A stretch of 64,000 bases of DNA from Lactarius indigo. Its lineage: Eukaryota > Basidiomycota > Agaricomycetes > Russulales > Russulaceae. Numbering within the stretch: the first letter of the stretch is position 1; every line of letters begins with the position of its first letter. The translations under genes and the position numbers were made by a program. Below are positions 1-10,904 of the stretch, piece after piece. The notes beneath the pieces are model-generated. The model saw nothing but the letters and a program-made list of their open reading frames with translations. It was not told the DNA's origin and searched no databases. The DNA lies in contig JAFKAC010000001.1 in assembly GCA_025766275.1 (NCBI GenBank), positions 3,844,001-3,908,000 of the forward strand, in the 5' to 3' direction.

Positions 1-1276
1 GACAAGGCCCGACCCAAGGTTCCATTCGCCCATCGCCACCGCCTACTGCGCCTGCTCGCCGCCGCGCCACACCCACGCCCCCGCGGCCGCTTCGCACAAG
101 TGCTCTCCGTGCTCCGCGCGCTGCACGACGCGGGGGGAACCGTGCAGCGCTGGCAGTGGAACCTACTTCTGGACTGCGCGGGCAAGGAGGGCTGGCGGCG
201 GCCGCGCGAGGAACACTTCCGCGCTGCGCTGGCGCTGCTCGCCGAGATGCGCGGCGGTGGCGGTGGTTGCGGCGACGACGAACACGAAGACGGGAGGAGG
301 AATGTGGATGGAGGTGGAGGTGGAGGTGGAGGCCTCGCGCGTGCGCTCGCGCCGGATATCTATTCGTACACGACGCTGATCGCACATGCCGTGCGTACCG
401 GCGGGCCTGCTGCGGTGAGGCACGCGATGCAGCTGCTGGCGCGCGCGGGGCTCTCGCCGGGCGTGCATGCGCACACGGCGCTGCTGTGCTTCTTTGCGCG
501 GCGCGGGGACCTCGCGGGCGTGCGCGAGACGCTGTTCCGCATGCGCCGGGATGGCGCTGGTGCTGGGACTCGAGCAGGTGCCGTTCAATGCGGTCCTGTG
601 GGCGTTTGCGTATAATAAGCGGCTGGACGTCGCGCGGGCGATGTATCGCGTCGTGTGTGCGCGCCGAGCATCGCTGGAGGAGCCGGAAGTGGAGCAGCGG
701 GAATGTGAAGAGGATAGGAGGGAGGAGGGAGAGAAGAAGAAGAAGAACTCGAGGCGGCGCTAGCGGAGCGAGAGATGGTCCGTCATTGCGCGCGGTGTCG
801 TGCCAGACGCAGCGACGTACCATATCCTGATCCAGGCGAGTGCATACCACGGCGACCTACGGGGGTGCCTCGAAATGCTCGCCGATATGCTCTCCGCCTC
901 CATTGCCGCCACTTCCTCAGCAAGCCGACTCACCGCGTTCCGCGCTATCTTTCTCGGTTTTGCGCGGCACGGCGTCCGGCCGCCCACAAACCCAAATGCC
1001 ACACTACCACCTTCGTCGTCGGAATGGACGCTCGAGGCGCTCGAACCGCTCTTCGAACGCTTCCTGGAGCTCGAGCTGGCACAGGACATGCGGCTACGCG
1101 AGAATACGCTCTTCTGGCTCGTGAGTGCGTTTGCGCGGACGAGTGGGGAGGATGCGGACGTACTGCGGCGGGTATTTGAGCGCGTCGAGGGTCGGTTCGG
1201 GTACGTATGGACGTCCAGTGGTACCGCAGGGGGAGGGGGACGGCTATTGCGTATTCGTGAAAAGTTTATTTCTTAA
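1..1276 (+). CDS. Pentatricopeptide-repeat protein, 5' end missing, two apparent frameshifts
   Basis: The reading frame is open from the first base, so the start lies outside the window. Repeated helical-hairpin units typical of PPR proteins are visible, such as PDIYSYTTLIAHAVRTGG, a unit with VPFNAVLWAFAYNKRLDVAR, and PDAATYHILIQASAYHGDL. PPR proteins of this type usually act in mitochondria in RNA processing or translation; that role is inferred from the family. The reading moves between frames near 545-560 and again near 770-790, where no usable intron fits, so two single-base errors or real mutations are likely. A Gly-rich, low-complexity insert lies near 255-335. The stop is at 1274-1276. 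The family call is fairly firm, the orthologue unknown. Confidence 0.6.
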
Positions 1277-1401
1277 CCATGACGTCGTATATTATTATCG
1301 CAACCAACAAACAAAGCACAAATTCGTGAGCTCTACAAAAAAAAAAAAATTCATCGCAAGTTCTGTTGTCTGTCCGTACAAGTTCTCCCTCCCTTGCGAC
1401 T

Positions 1402-2321
1402 TCAGAGCCCCTCAAAAGCGTCCAGATCGACGGGGGCGCCCCTCTCCGCACGCCACGCGACAAACTCGTCCCACCCAACGACACACTTCCGGCTCTGGTA
1501 TCGACGCACGCGCACGCTGCGCCGTAGGTCCTCCGAAATACGGCCGTCCCAGCCGGCCTTGCGAATCGCGCTATCGACCGCGTCGACGTGGTCCCACCCC
1601 TGCTCCGGCGCGACCTCAGGGAGGTACGTCGCCGAGAGCGTGCGCGTCGAGGAGGTGGCGGCGATACTACGGTGTGAGAGGAGCGATATGGCAGAGGAGA
1701 GTGGCGAGGGCGCATCTGAAGCTGGCGGGGACGCAGGCGGCATAAAGGAGATCTGGATGCCGTGCGTGCCGACCGTCCAGTCGAGGTAGGACTCTGCGTC
1801 CTCAAAGTCTGTCAGGAGCGATATCCTATGAACTCCGATTTTTAATTTTAAAATTGAAAGCTTGGTGAGGAAAGGCGGGCACGGACCCGCATTCGAGAGA
1901 GGGCAGCTCGCGCAGCTCGATACGCTGGAAACGGTGGTCCCGGAACGCACTGATGAGCGCGTACTCCTTGAGCGCGGTGCGGAGCGGCTGTGCGTCGAAC
2001 GTCCCGATACACCCTCGCAGGCGCGTGCTCCGTCTGCCGTTCCCGTCCGCGCTGTACCTGCGCGTGTTCCACGTCACGAAGAGCGGGCTAGAAACAAAGT
2101 TATTGTTTTTTTTTTATCAACGGTGAGATGTTAGGGAGGGGGGGGACACACAATTTGTCGTCGGCAAAGGCGGGCTTGATGGGCTGCGCACGCGTCAGGG
2201 CGCAATAGAGCGCGTCGAAGGCGTAAAAGCCGTGTTCGGGGCGGCACGCGGCAGTAGTAGTAGCAACGTCACCGTTGGTAGACGGTGAAGCTGCGTATTT
2301 AGCTGCTGCCGCCTCGACCAT
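1402..2321 (-). CDS. AMMECR1-domain protein
   Basis: Three exons on the minus strand: 2321-2152, 2087-1887 and 1825-1402. The introns have GT-AG ends and phases that fit exactly. The product contains the family hallmark RLRGCIGTF, preceded by HGFYAFDALYCAL and PLFVTWNT. It is followed by FEDAESYLDWTVGTHGI and, after a Ser/Pro/Ala-rich insert of about 35 residues, by TYLPEVAPEQGWDHVDAVD. This order is that of the AMMECR1 (DUF51) domain. It is a conserved cytoplasmic/nuclear protein in eukaryotes with an uncertain biochemical role, thought to bind a nucleotide-like ligand or partner. The start is the ATG at 2321, which opens a long N-terminal exon. No frame break was found. The insert lies at a spot variable in fungal members. 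Confidence 0.9.
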
Positions 2322-3180
2322 GTTTAATTATGCGGGGGGAGAGTAAAAAGATGATATGCGGGGAAGTGTGGGATCGTTGGGGTTTGGGTCCCGTAATCTA
2401 ATCGATCGATTCGAATCGCTTCGCTCGCTGACCGTAAAACTCGATAAGATAAGAGCACCCCCTGTGGAGCCACGAATACTCTGAGTCTGAACTGAGCAAC
2501 GCCACACTCGCTCCGCACCACGACCCTATACGCCCGGGTCAACAAATCTCCCGAAGGCGACGGGGGCAGCGGGAGAAGGGGTCGGGCCACGAGGTCCCCG
2601 TAATAACCCCATCCTTGTTTACTGACACCTTCCGATCCTATCATGCATAGACAGAACGTCAATATTTTTGCGCCCGGCACAGCAGAGGCCCCATTTATCA
2701 TTAGATCTTCCAAGCAGATGCGTCAGCAACTAATGATATGCCGGCACATCTCCCGCACTTTGCCCCGGGTGGGCAGGGCGTCGACGGAAGGAAAACGGAA
2801 TCCACATTCTTCACGTCTATCTCCACTGCTCTCTCTCTCTTCCCTCTCTTGGCGTCTCAGGAACCCAAAAGGGGATGAAGTAAACGGATAAGAATTTAAA
2901 GGGGAATCCGAAATGTGATTTTAGGTCGACACATATGGTAAAGTAGTGGCACTATCGGAATGGAGAAAATGGGTATTGAAAAAAAAAAAATACGCGCCGT
3001 ACAGAACTCTGTCGTATCGTATCTCACCACGTGGGCTGAGAAAGCAAGGGGCGACAACAACAGAGTGGCAGCTGAAATACCAGATTAAGATTATATAATG
3101 GCGTCGGATCGAGGATAGCGCCTAGCATTTGATAAAGAGATGAGGTCGATGGAGGGGAAGTGCGAGCGGAAGCTGTTGGG

Positions 3181-3206
3181 ATGACGACGACGACGACGAC
3201 GACGAC
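3181..3206. repeat. ACG trinucleotide microsatellite
   Basis: About eight consecutive GAC/ACG units in non-coding DNA. Read as an ordinary simple repeat. Confidence 0.9.
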
Positions 3207-3544
3207 TAATTTGACACGAGTAGGTATGGATATAGGACAAATGAAAACGATGAAATATGGGACAGATGTGTTGGTTGTGAGGGCTAGGAACTACTAGTAG
3301 ACAAAATATAGACGGAGATAGGCAGGCGGCACGGTAGGAAGGAGGTAGAGGTAGTAGTAGGGTCGGAAAAAAAAAGAATTGAAAAGAAAAAAAAAAGAAG
3401 CAAAGTATATAAGAGGTGAAAAGATATCGGATGCAAAAGGTCATGGGGTTTGAACATGGACATGAACAGCTGAGGGGTCATCATAAGAGATCGAGAACCA
3501 ATAATTGCAACGTGCAGTCGGGTCGCGGATGAGGTAAGGTTCAG

Positions 3545-3564
3545 GTGCGTGCGTGCGTGCGTGC
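3545..3564. repeat. GTGC tetranucleotide repeat
   Basis: Five consecutive GTGC units in non-coding DNA downstream of the Rab gene. Confidence 0.9.
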
Positions 3565-3921
3565 AGGGCGGGGAAGGGTGGAGTAAGGGTGATCAGGGCA
3601 GGGGGGTGGGGCATAATCGCGGAACGGACGAGCCGCGGGGCATATACGAGAACAGGAACTTGTGACGTGAAAAAGATGGGATGGGAGGGGAGATGGATGG
3701 AGGGCCTTAGGGTAAAACACCAGGCCAGAAGGTGTGTGATTTAATCATCGATCTTCAAACCAAAAAAAGGAGAAGAGTCGAAGGCCATCTCACGATGAAA
3801 GCGGAAGGGAGGGAGAGAGGAACGCAGCGACTTAAAAAGTTTAAAGCAAAAGCGATAGAAAAAGATGATTGAGAACCACGGGGCGCAGGGCGTGCGTACA
3901 GAACATGGGCATCGACCAACG

Positions 3922-5251
3922 CTACGATTGACAGCAGCTCCGGCTTGTGCGTGACCGCGCGGCCGCCTTTTCTCGGGCTTCTTCCTCGTCCTGCCTGTGC
4001 TGCCCAGGTGGGGGGAGCAACCGGCGTCAACATCACGCTGTCCCGTCGCTTCAGTTCGTTTTCCTGTTCGATGTTATCCTTCTTGGCGATGATGGCCAAG
4101 ATCAGCGAGTCGAACAGCTGCGAGATGCCTACGACCGATCGCATTAATCATCATGGGACTCCAACGGATAAGGTAGGCGGAGACGTACCCGAGTCGTCCT
4201 TGGCAGAGACCTCAAAGAGCTCCATCCCCTTTTCGAGGCCCCACTCGCGCTCGTCCGTCTCCTCCTTCGTCGTAATTCGTCCATCCCACTAGCCGCTCTC
4301 ATGGTCGGGCGATTCGGACCAGGGGACCTGTTGTTGTTGTTGTTATTCCGAAGCGCGACGGCCGTCTGTGTTCTTCGGAGCACAGCAGCGCCATTCCGGC
4401 TCGGAGGAGTATCGAGGCTGCTCGAACGGGAATCCGGTGGTGATGCCTTGGCCGGGGAGGACATGTTGAGAGGGGCCGATCGAATTGACGTAAAGGACGT
4501 AAAGCGTGGGCGAATGTAGGAGAATGCCGATGGCTGTGGTGGCGGTGGTGGAGGTGGGGGGGGCCGAGGAGGTGGGAACCATTGGTGGAGGGAGAGGCGC
4601 GCAAGATCTGATGATACTTGTCGAAGGTGGGAAAGGTCCGCCTTGGAGCCTACGATATATGTGATCAAGTCTGCGGGACAGTTCTTCTTGAGTTCTACGG
4701 GGAGAATATTGATCAGCCACTGGGATGGGTCTTAGGTAAATTAAGACGGGCACCTTTGAGCCATCCATGGACGTCCTGGAATGAGGCTTGGTTGGTGATA
4801 TCGTACAACAATAGTGCGGCGTTTGCGCCGCGATAATACATAGGTGCCTGTGGGTCCAAGTATAATTTGGGGGCGTGTGAGCATGACGATGAGCGCAATT
4901 TGCGATTAATGGAAGGGCGACCGGGCGGGTACGGACCATACTGCGAAAGCGCTCCTGACCAGCAGTATCCCAGAGCTGGAGGCGCACTTTGACGCCATTG
5001 ACGGTGACCTTCTTAGCGACGAAGAATGCGCCGGTTGTGGATGTGGTGTTCTTTGGGTCGAACTTGTTTTGAGTGTATCTTTGGAGGAGGCTGGTCTTGC
5101 CAACACCTTGGTAGGGTGATATCGGGATGACGATACAAAGCGAGAATAGAGAGAAAGACTGACCGCTATTGCCCATAACCACGACTTTGGCGTCGATACC
5201 TTGCTCGAATCTGGACCTCCTGTACGGATCCATGGGAGGATAAGCAGACAT
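3922..5251 (-). CDS. Rab-family small GTPase with long C-terminal insert
   Basis: Five exons: 5251-5164, 5106-4937, 4847-4754, 4694-4189 and 4128-3922. The G1 motif GNSGVGKTS is split by intron 1. G3 (WDTAGQERF) and the family sequence [18 protein letters not shown] follow, then GSKAD in place of NKxD and VSAKDD for G5. An insert of roughly 120 residues, rich in Pro, Ser and a run of six Asn, separates G4 from G5. Rabs switch between GDP and GTP to direct vesicle traffic; the terminal CCQS is a CCXX prenylation motif, as in Rab5/Rab22-like members. Two single-base shifts are needed: one base missing near 4266 and one extra near 3990. Without the second, the protein would miss its prenylation site. 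Orthology within the Rabs is uncertain. Confidence 0.85.
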
Positions 5252-5633
5252 CGCAGTGGTTCACGTGGAAATGAGGGGACGCGCAAAAGAGTAGCGCAGA
5301 GAGAGGAGAGGAATGTGAACTGTGGAAGAAAATAGAAAAGGAAGGGAAAGAAGGGTGGAACGGGGGAGGAAGGAGAGAGAGAGATATAGAAAGAGGGGAG
5401 AGGCGGCAGGAGACACTCTGTTCCGCTTGTCCGCTTGCACACTCGCTCTGGCACTTCCAGATCCGGAACCGCGGCGGCCAAAGACGCGAACCATCACGTG
5501 CTTATGCTCATCTCGACATTGTGTTCACTTCCCTCCATAGAGCTCGTCTACCGAGTAGTGCCTTGTCGTTGATCCGCCAAATGATCGAGAAAATCGTTAC
5601 ATTCATCCGACGCAGACCGACTAACTAGGCTAC
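5252..5633. promoter_or_regulatory. Rab upstream region with two CACGTG boxes
   Basis: This 382 bp lies between the Rab start (minus strand) and the RPS7 stop. CACGTG sits at 5262-5267 and 5495-5500, a core bound by fungal bHLH regulators. Purine-rich and pyrimidine-rich tracts surround the first. No gene is visible. Confidence 0.4.
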
Positions 5634-6515
5634 TTAGTCTTGTGCTGCTTGCACAGGGAATTCAAACACCACATCCTTCCCCGTCAGTCGGCGATACACC
5701 GACGAAAATGAGTCAAGCTTGTACTCCAATGATGTCGAGTCCTTCGAATCCAAGAATCTGAATAACAATCAGTCAGCGCCTCACATACTCAGAGAACTCC
5801 CAATCGGGCTAGTAACGACCATAACAGCAGCAACAGCGCCAATCCAATAGCCACAAAAAGAAAAAGAATGGGATCCGCGGACACTCACACTTTGAGCAGT
5901 TTCGAACCATCTTGGTTTACGCGTGTGCGCTTACCAACAATCTCCGTCGGAAACACGAGATCCTCGAGAATCTTCTCGTGCACGTTGGTCAAAGTCCGGC
6001 TGCGCGGCCGCTTTTGTTTGACGCGCGACGTGCGCGTCGGCTTGCGGAGCATCCGGCGCTGCGCCACAAACACAACATGACGGTCGGAGAATTTCTTCTC
6101 CAGTTCGCGAGTAAGCCTAAAACAGTTTACCGGCACGCCAGGCACAAATTGTGGCGCGGAATTGTGACCCAGGCAGTTAGCTTGTTGCTGTGCTCGGCTA
6201 GACCGGGTGGAGTTGGGCCACACTGAAGCGCCCGCTACCACCCAAGCCCCTGCCCTGGAGTGAACGGACGCACCTGGCCTGAACCTTGTGAAACGCCTTC
6301 AACTGAGGGACGGGTACAAACACAACGATTGCCTTTTTGCCCCCGCGCACGTCGACCTCACGTGCAGCAGAGATCTGCAGGGGGCGCAGCTCCGTCTTGA
6401 GCTCGGGGACGCTGTTCTCCAGGTCGATAAGTGCCTGCGCGACGGCCGTCTCGGTCTCATCTGGAGGGGTGGTTGGCGCATTCGCCGTACGAAGGATTTT
6501 GTGCTGGACGGACAT
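5634..6515 (-). CDS. RPS7: 40S ribosomal protein S7 (eS7)
   Basis: Three exons: 6515-6274, 6116-5889 and 5757-5634, giving 197 residues with no frame break. The product has the eS7 core: [19 protein letters not shown] joining across intron 1 to [21 protein letters not shown]. The basic stretch [16 protein letters not shown] and the end [15 protein letters not shown] follow. eS7 is a structural protein of the small ribosomal subunit body, needed for pre-18S rRNA processing. The length matches the family. The ATG at 6515 is 365 bp from the divergent CNS1 start at 6881, so the two genes likely share a promoter region. Confidence 0.97.
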
Positions 6516-6880
6516 GGCGAGGTATTTTCTTTTTTACTCGATGACGCGGGCCTGTCTGTGGAGAAGTGAGTGATGGTTCGTCCGCATACATCTGATACCG
6601 TGGTTTGCATCCACCACTATTTCTTCCTCATCTCCTCTCAAAATCCACGCAAACCATCTCCTGCGTGCACTGCGGGGATTAAATATAGAGAAAGGGCTCA
6701 CCGTGCTTGCTGCCGTCGTCGTCGTCTTGCCTTTGTTGATAGTGGGAGTGCGGCTTGCAGAGGATTGTATGCGGCCAAGCAAAGCCAAACGCGATCCGGG
6801 TGTCCGGGCCGTCTTATCATATCACTATCTGCTCTCGCTCACCAAACCGACATCGTCTGCTGTTACTGGGTATATCGAAG
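6516..6880. promoter_or_regulatory. Divergent promoter region of RPS7 and CNS1
   Basis: These 365 bp separate the two outward-facing start codons. Pyrimidine-rich stretches occur near the RPS7 side, as is common for ribosomal protein genes. No clear TATA box was identified. Confidence 0.5.
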
Positions 6881-8120
6881 ATGGCAACGCTCCCTCAACC
6901 ACCCTCATTCGACGAGCACATCGCCTCGCTCGAGTCACTACCTCTCTTCATGAGCTCGCTCCCGGATGATCCAACAGACAACGTAGCGCTCAGCGCGTTG
7001 CAGAGCCTCGCGCACGAAGGCACACCGGACGGTTGGTGCGTACACCTTTATGTACTGTTCAGGCCACGCTGAAGTGGTGGGATACGCGCCAGAGATCGCA
7101 CAGAACTTTAAGGAACAGGGCAATGAATACTTCCGGGGGAAACGGTACAGGGAGGCCCTTGGGTTCTACACGCAGGGCGTCGACGCCAAGCCCGATGACA
7201 GGCAACTGAGAGAGGCGCTGTTACTGAATCGTGCGGCGTGTAATCTCGAACTACGTTGCGTATATTTTCTCCCCGTCTTTCTTTACTTTTCTTAATTGGT
7301 TGGATAGAGAATTACGGCTCGGTATTACGTGACTGTGCCGCCGTCATATCACTGGACTCGCGCGCCTCAAAGGCCTATTATCGTGCCGGCCTGGCACTCC
7401 TCGCTCTTGACCGCCCAGACGAGGCGCTCGACGTGTGCGTGCGCGTCGGTGATGGCGCGGTGGGCGACGCAGGTTTCAAAGCGCTGCGTGAGCGGGCCGA
7501 GAAGAAGAGCGCGGAGCTACGGCGGAAAGCCGACGAGCGCGCCGAGCGCGCCCTTCGTGCTTCAGAAGAAAAGAAGAAAATGGACGCGGCGTTTGCGGTG
7601 CGTGCATCTTCCCCGCTCCCGCTGTCTTCTGCTCATGAGGGGCATCTTTCAGTCACGCAATTTGATCGCCGTGCCGAACCCTGACGGCTCCACTAACCCC
7701 TACGCGCCGCGGTTCGATCCCGAGGACGCGACGGGCGGGACGCTCATTCTGCCCGTGTTCTTCTTGTACCCGGAGCACGCGACGTCGGACGTGGTGCCCG
7801 ACTTTGTGGAGGACGCAGAGTTCGGCGCGGTACTCGCGACCATGTTCCCGCCTGGCGCGCCCGCCCCGCCGTGGGATGCCGATGGGCGGTACGTTGTTGG
7901 GTCGCTCGTCGTGTATGCGATGACGCGGAAAAAGAGGCTGCTGAAAGTCGGGAGGAAGATGACGCTGCGGGATGTGTGTCGCGCTGCTGGCGGTACGAGT
8001 GCCAGCGGTACGAATGTCGAAGACGGACTGGAGGTCAAGGATGGGTGCTTGAGCTTCGTGGTTGTGCCGAAGGGCGAGGCAGAACAGAAATGGGTGGAGG
8101 AGTACAAAAGTACGCGATAG
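6881..8120 (+). CDS. CNS1: Hsp70/Hsp90 co-chaperone, TTC4/Cns1 type
   Basis: Four exons, 6881-7031, 7093-7254, 7308-7597 and 7653-8120, give 356 residues in one clean frame. A TPR domain starts at IAQNFKEQGNEYFRGKRYREALGFYTQG and continues with NRAACNLEL and KAYYRAGLALLALDRPDEAL. A charged helix follows, then a C-terminal domain with TLILPVFFLYPEHATSD, as in Cns1 and human TTC4. The TPR domain binds the C-terminal EEVD tails of Hsp90 and Hsp70. In yeast the protein is essential and supports folding of elongation factor 2; that role is inferred here. The splice choice at 7254/7308 gives NLELQNYGSVL; another site two codons later is possible. Confidence 0.93.
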
Positions 8121-8556
8121 CAAGCAGGAGCGCGTGCGAATATTTCGACGAGAAAAAGCTCTCTTTGTTCAATTGCGATGGCCCTAAGGACGGTATAATA
8201 CACGCGAGATCTACAACTCCCCAAAAAAGGGTGCAATGAAGAAAAACAAACACTAGAAAGGGTAGATTAGGGTCAATAGGTTGATAAGAGGAGTACAATT
8301 ATCCAGCATAAATTATTCCATAGCAAACGAGGCACGAGGAACCGTACCCGTGTACGCACATTGCAGTGATGCCGCCAGTACCGATGCCTATCGCAACTCC
8401 AACGGCTCAGGTATGGCCGACGAAGACTAGACGGACGGAGCGTAAGGAACGCGCTAAAACGAGCAGTCGGCAACGGCAGGTCTCGAGTCCTGGGAGGTCC
8501 AGAAAGCAAGGCAGATCGTCCATATTTCCTCAGCGACTTCGTATCCTTCATGATCT
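8121..8556. other. Gene-free interval after CNS1
   Basis: CNS1 3' region followed by sequence without a recognisable gene on either strand. Confidence 0.6.
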
Positions 8557-9110
8557 TCATGATACGTTCCGCAAAAGCCTCCTTCGCAGGTCCCGCGGTC
8601 GCGTTGCTTTCGTTAGTCGTCCAAGTCTGTCCTTCGTGGGTGCAATAGAGAGGCTCAAGGATGTCAGGCCCCTAGTTCTCGAAGCGAAGGCGCCAAGCGA
8701 GCATAGACAGCAACTTCGGTAAGCTTCCTTTACAACTATGGGTTTGATAATGAAACGAGTCCCTTCTTCGGGGTGAGCGAAGTCGTACGCGCCGTCATTC
8801 CACCTCGGTCGAGCGCCGTATCTCTTGAGCCAAGCTCGTCCCAAGAGCAAGTTGTATCGGAACTGGCTAGCATCCTCCAAGACATAGGCACGAAACTGAG
8901 TATAGAGCCCACCGATTTGGGGCATAGAAGACGCAAATGCCGACGCAGTCGTTCGCCCCGCACCTACGATCTCCCGGGAAGAAATCGAGAAGACTTGGGC
9001 TCCCGCATTGACGGCCTTCTGAGCGGTAAGGTAATTCGACTCGGCCCCAGTGTCTAGAATGGTGGTAACGGAGACGAAAGGAGGTGGGTCGTCGAGACTC
9101 GGAACCTGCG
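8557..9110 (-). mobile_element. Retroelement-type aspartic protease remnant
   Basis: On the minus strand, codons running down from about 9110 read VSVTTILDTGAESNYL, then REIVGAGRTTASAFA, then SQFRYNLLLGRAWL. The DTGA active-site motif and an LLLGRAWL block spaced about 85 residues later match the retropepsin fold of Ty3/gypsy-like Pol proteins (D-T/S-G-A and I-L-G-x-x-W-L). Upstream sequence to about 9330 gives only short disrupted frames, and no reverse transcriptase, RNase H or integrase follows before the stop at 8557. I therefore read it as a decayed retrotransposon piece, or less likely a domesticated protease. LTRs were not seen. Confidence 0.6.
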
Positions 9111-10463
9111 AGGATTAAAGCAATGACTGGCGCCCCGTCTTCCCAGTCTTTCCTGAGGATCCTGGAGATGAGTTGACACAGGCCGACATAGCTCTGAAAG
9201 ACATGAAGGAGAATGCTCTTGAGATCTACACGGATTCGCAGCCGGGCTTGTCTGTGTACGAGATCGGGATAGGGCCTTCAAAGTCCCAGAGTTTTCTCTC
9301 GCCCCTTCTTTCGTTACCTTTTGGTCACACCACCACACAGAGGTAGGTAATCATCATATTGTGGTGCCACCAAACCTCACGGGATCGACAGCAGCGCGCT
9401 GTACAAAGATTTTCTTGAACACGAGACGACGACGCATCTCTGCACAGTCCACGTGTTCTAAGGCCCGCTCTAATCCCATCAGAGAACGTCGCCTTCAAGA
9501 GCCCGGCACGAAGATAGTGGATCTGGCTTACCTGGAACAAGTACGGCGCTAACCCATCAATTGGCACCAGAAAAGTCAATCGCGTCAAATATTACTTGGT
9601 GAGTAGCGCAAGCGCCTCAACTCCTGGCAGCGTGCTCATTCTGGTGATCACGCTTGGAGGTGGGTACCGGCGACAAAGCCTCCGTCTTCCCATGCAACGC
9701 CAATCTGTAGATTGCCGAGAGTCATCAGGTCACTCTTCAGTTCTATGCCACCTGCCACCTCCGTCCGCAGCGAATCGAGAGAACCGCAGAGGCATGGCTG
9801 CGCACTGACAGTTTCTGATAGAACAGTTTCGTGCCAATGCTTGCACTAGAAAGTCTAATCGAGATTCATTGCACTCCAACCGTATTCCTGGTCTGGGAAG
9901 AGCCTTCATTCTATTATTATTGCGTTTCGGACGTAGTCACTAGTAGATCCATGCGGACTAACAGATCAGTAGCGACCAGAAAGAGCACATACTTGGATAT
10001 CACTATCCTTCTTTCCTTTCTACATCCCGTTGACAAGGGTATCAGTGATGCCAAATATGTGGCCTCGACTGTGTCCCATGCGTGCCCCCACACACATCCA
10101 AAGAAAGTTGTGACCCGCAGAAGCGGCACCGCGTGGACGCGGTCCAACAAGAAGACCGTGGTACGAACACCACCCACCCCATGCCCAGGTGACAACGCAA
10201 AGTCCCAGAAGTGACAGAAAAGGTGTGACGGCAGACCGTACTGTGGTTCTCGAACACCTGACAGCATGCGGCCAAAGAGGTGGCGTTCGTAGCGGCCTTC
10301 TTGCAGCAACGTGATTGACCGAGTTACCTTACATGTCCTAATTGTGATTCTTGTGCCCCGCCGCCGGCATTATGTTGGCTGAGACTCCTTTTCCGACTCG
10401 ACATTCATGGAGAGACCTCTCTGAAACTTCCTGTTCGAGCTGTCAGAGTGAATAGATGCCCCT
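9111..10463. other. Unassigned sequence flanking the protease remnant
   Basis: Short open frames exist on both strands (for example minus 9917-10309, 130 codons), but none shows conserved motifs, clean introns or a recognisable family. Some of this may be further decayed retroelement sequence. Confidence 0.4.
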
Positions 10464-10553
10464 AGACTCGGAGCATGCTCGAAAGGTGGTGGGCAGGGCT
10501 CCGAGTCTCGACTTGCAAGTCGATTGTGCATGTATCAAATTACGTAATACATG
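10464..10553. repeat. Cluster of three perfect inverted repeats
   Basis: An 11-bp arm at 10464-10474 pairs perfectly with 10498-10508. Immediately next, 10508-10523 is a perfect 16-bp palindrome centred on TTGCAA. Then CATGTAT at 10529-10535 pairs with ATACATG at 10547-10553. CTTGCAAG recurs just after the cluster. Such a run in non-coding DNA 350 bp ahead of the Crinkler-like gene could be a miniature element end, a cruciform-prone site or a protein-binding region. Confidence 0.7.
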
Positions 10554-10904
10554 TCCTTCTAACTTGCAAGGGTTCAATGGAATCAAGGTAGGGCGCGTTG
10601 AAGAACAAATAAGGAGGCGGAAAACTTAAGGGAGAAAGGGGAGTAAGTTGAGGAAAGTGGAAGCCGTGAACGAGTGGCGAGACAATCATAATTCCGAGGA
10701 TTCCCAGCAAGGAGCAGGCACAGCATTGAAAACCGACTCCAGCCCGGTGCTATAACGTTATAACGTAACGTCCGACCCGTAAGGTGTGACAGAGTTGTGA
10801 CAGTCGGACTGTGGATCGCATTCGGACCAGAAAATAGCATATCCGCGGGGCTGCTAATGAGGAACAATGGTGAGAATCAGCACCTCTGAGTTAACCACGT
10901 TTCC
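10554..10904. promoter_or_regulatory. Region upstream of the Crinkler-like gene
   Basis: No gene is visible. A palindromic run of ATAACGTTAT-type sequence occurs near 10750-10770. An alternative upstream ATG at 10867 is in a different frame from the conserved protein and was not chosen. Confidence 0.4.

Larger units (their letters stand above)
2322..3921. other. Gene-free interval between AMMECR1 and Rab
   Basis: No protein with recognisable similarity or codon structure was found on either strand. An open frame on the minus strand (2324-2713) abuts the AMMECR1 start but has no family resemblance and is probably the AMMECR1 promoter. Microsatellites and A-rich tracts are present. The part near 3755-3921 should be the 3' untranslated region of the Rab gene. 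Confidence 0.6.

Noticed and set aside
156..830. Long Arg-rich open frame overlapping the PPR gene
   Set aside because: A shadow of GC-rich codons; composition is not protein-like and the PPR motifs lie in the other frames.
1125..1745. Plus-strand open frame across the AMMECR1 3' half
   Set aside because: Antisense to the conserved AMMECR1 exon, with no motifs of its own.
9917..10309. Minus-strand ORF of 130 codons, partly hydrophobic
   Set aside because: No conserved motif, no clear start context, and no family recognised; not enough to call a gene.
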